Made by a program: the position numbers and the translations under genes. The notes under the pieces are model-generated. The model had not been told where the DNA came from and did no database searches. It worked only from the letters and a program-made list of their open reading frames with translations. Source: Limnomonas spitsbergensis (lineage: Eukaryota; Chlorophyta; Chlorophyceae; Chlamydomonadales). From it: a DNA stretch of 64,000 nt. Positions within the stretch are counted from its first letter, which is position 1, and each line of letters opens with the position of its first letter. Where the stretch lies: the NCBI GenBank assembly GCA_037349105.1, contig JAYJMM010000103.1, forward strand, positions 620,001-684,000, read 5' to 3'. Positions 63,961 through 64,000 of the stretch are shown in pieces.

Positions 63961-64000
63961 ATCCCTCAAGACTCACAACCAAAATCCAGCCTGAGCCCGA

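Overview
The window is nuclear DNA of a green alga, most likely a chlorophyte of the Chlamydomonadales type. The evidence is many short exons in long introns, GT-AG and a few GC-AG splice sites, homopolymeric Ala/Gly/Gln runs in proteins, plastid-targeted protein genes, degenerate TTTAGGG-like tracts and a very heavy load of minisatellites. No species is assigned. I see no bacterial operons, CRISPR array, rRNA or tRNA.

Layout. (1) 1-3309 is a 43-bp satellite. It lies downstream of the first exon of a minus-strand SGNH/GDSL-like gene (3914-4425), so it probably sits inside that gene's first intron. (2) 4426-8084 has no gene I can support, only dispersed repeats. (3) 8085-36201 (minus) is one 28-kb gene. 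I assembled it as 22 exons whose phases all agree; it encodes a RST1/focadhesin-family HEAT-repeat protein of about 2452 aa. Its introns hold a loop-less inverted repeat of a broken coiled-coil gene (11612-12840), a hAT-type element with an 8-bp target duplication (13463-14548), hAT-like MITEs and many minisatellites. (4) 36867-38468 (minus) is the 3' part of a LINE reverse transcriptase. (5) 39185-49706 (plus) is a 10-exon plastid-lipid-associated protein (PAP/fibrillin, PAP12-like) gene of 498 aa. (6) 49707-53752 is gene-poor. (7) 53753-58369 (minus) is a complete 6-exon gene for plastid ribosomal protein uL1, 307 aa. (8) 59030-62311 (minus) is the 3' five exons of lumazine synthase; its 5' part lies beyond a 40-bp satellite (62620-63960) at the right edge.

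The genes are unrelated housekeeping or plastid functions: RNA-decay cofactor, plastoglobule/thylakoid lipid protein, plastid translation and riboflavin synthesis. They do not form a pathway.

The most striking feature is shared by the three complete genes and by lumazine synthase. Many introns contain tandem, decayed copies of the adjacent exon edge together with its splice site, as if tandem duplication had repeatedly started across exon-intron junctions. The clearest case is 47550-48190, with about fifteen decayed copies of the end of a fibrillin exon plus its donor. Several of the big minisatellites (21, about 33, 31 and 67 bp) have units that resemble the flanking donor junction.
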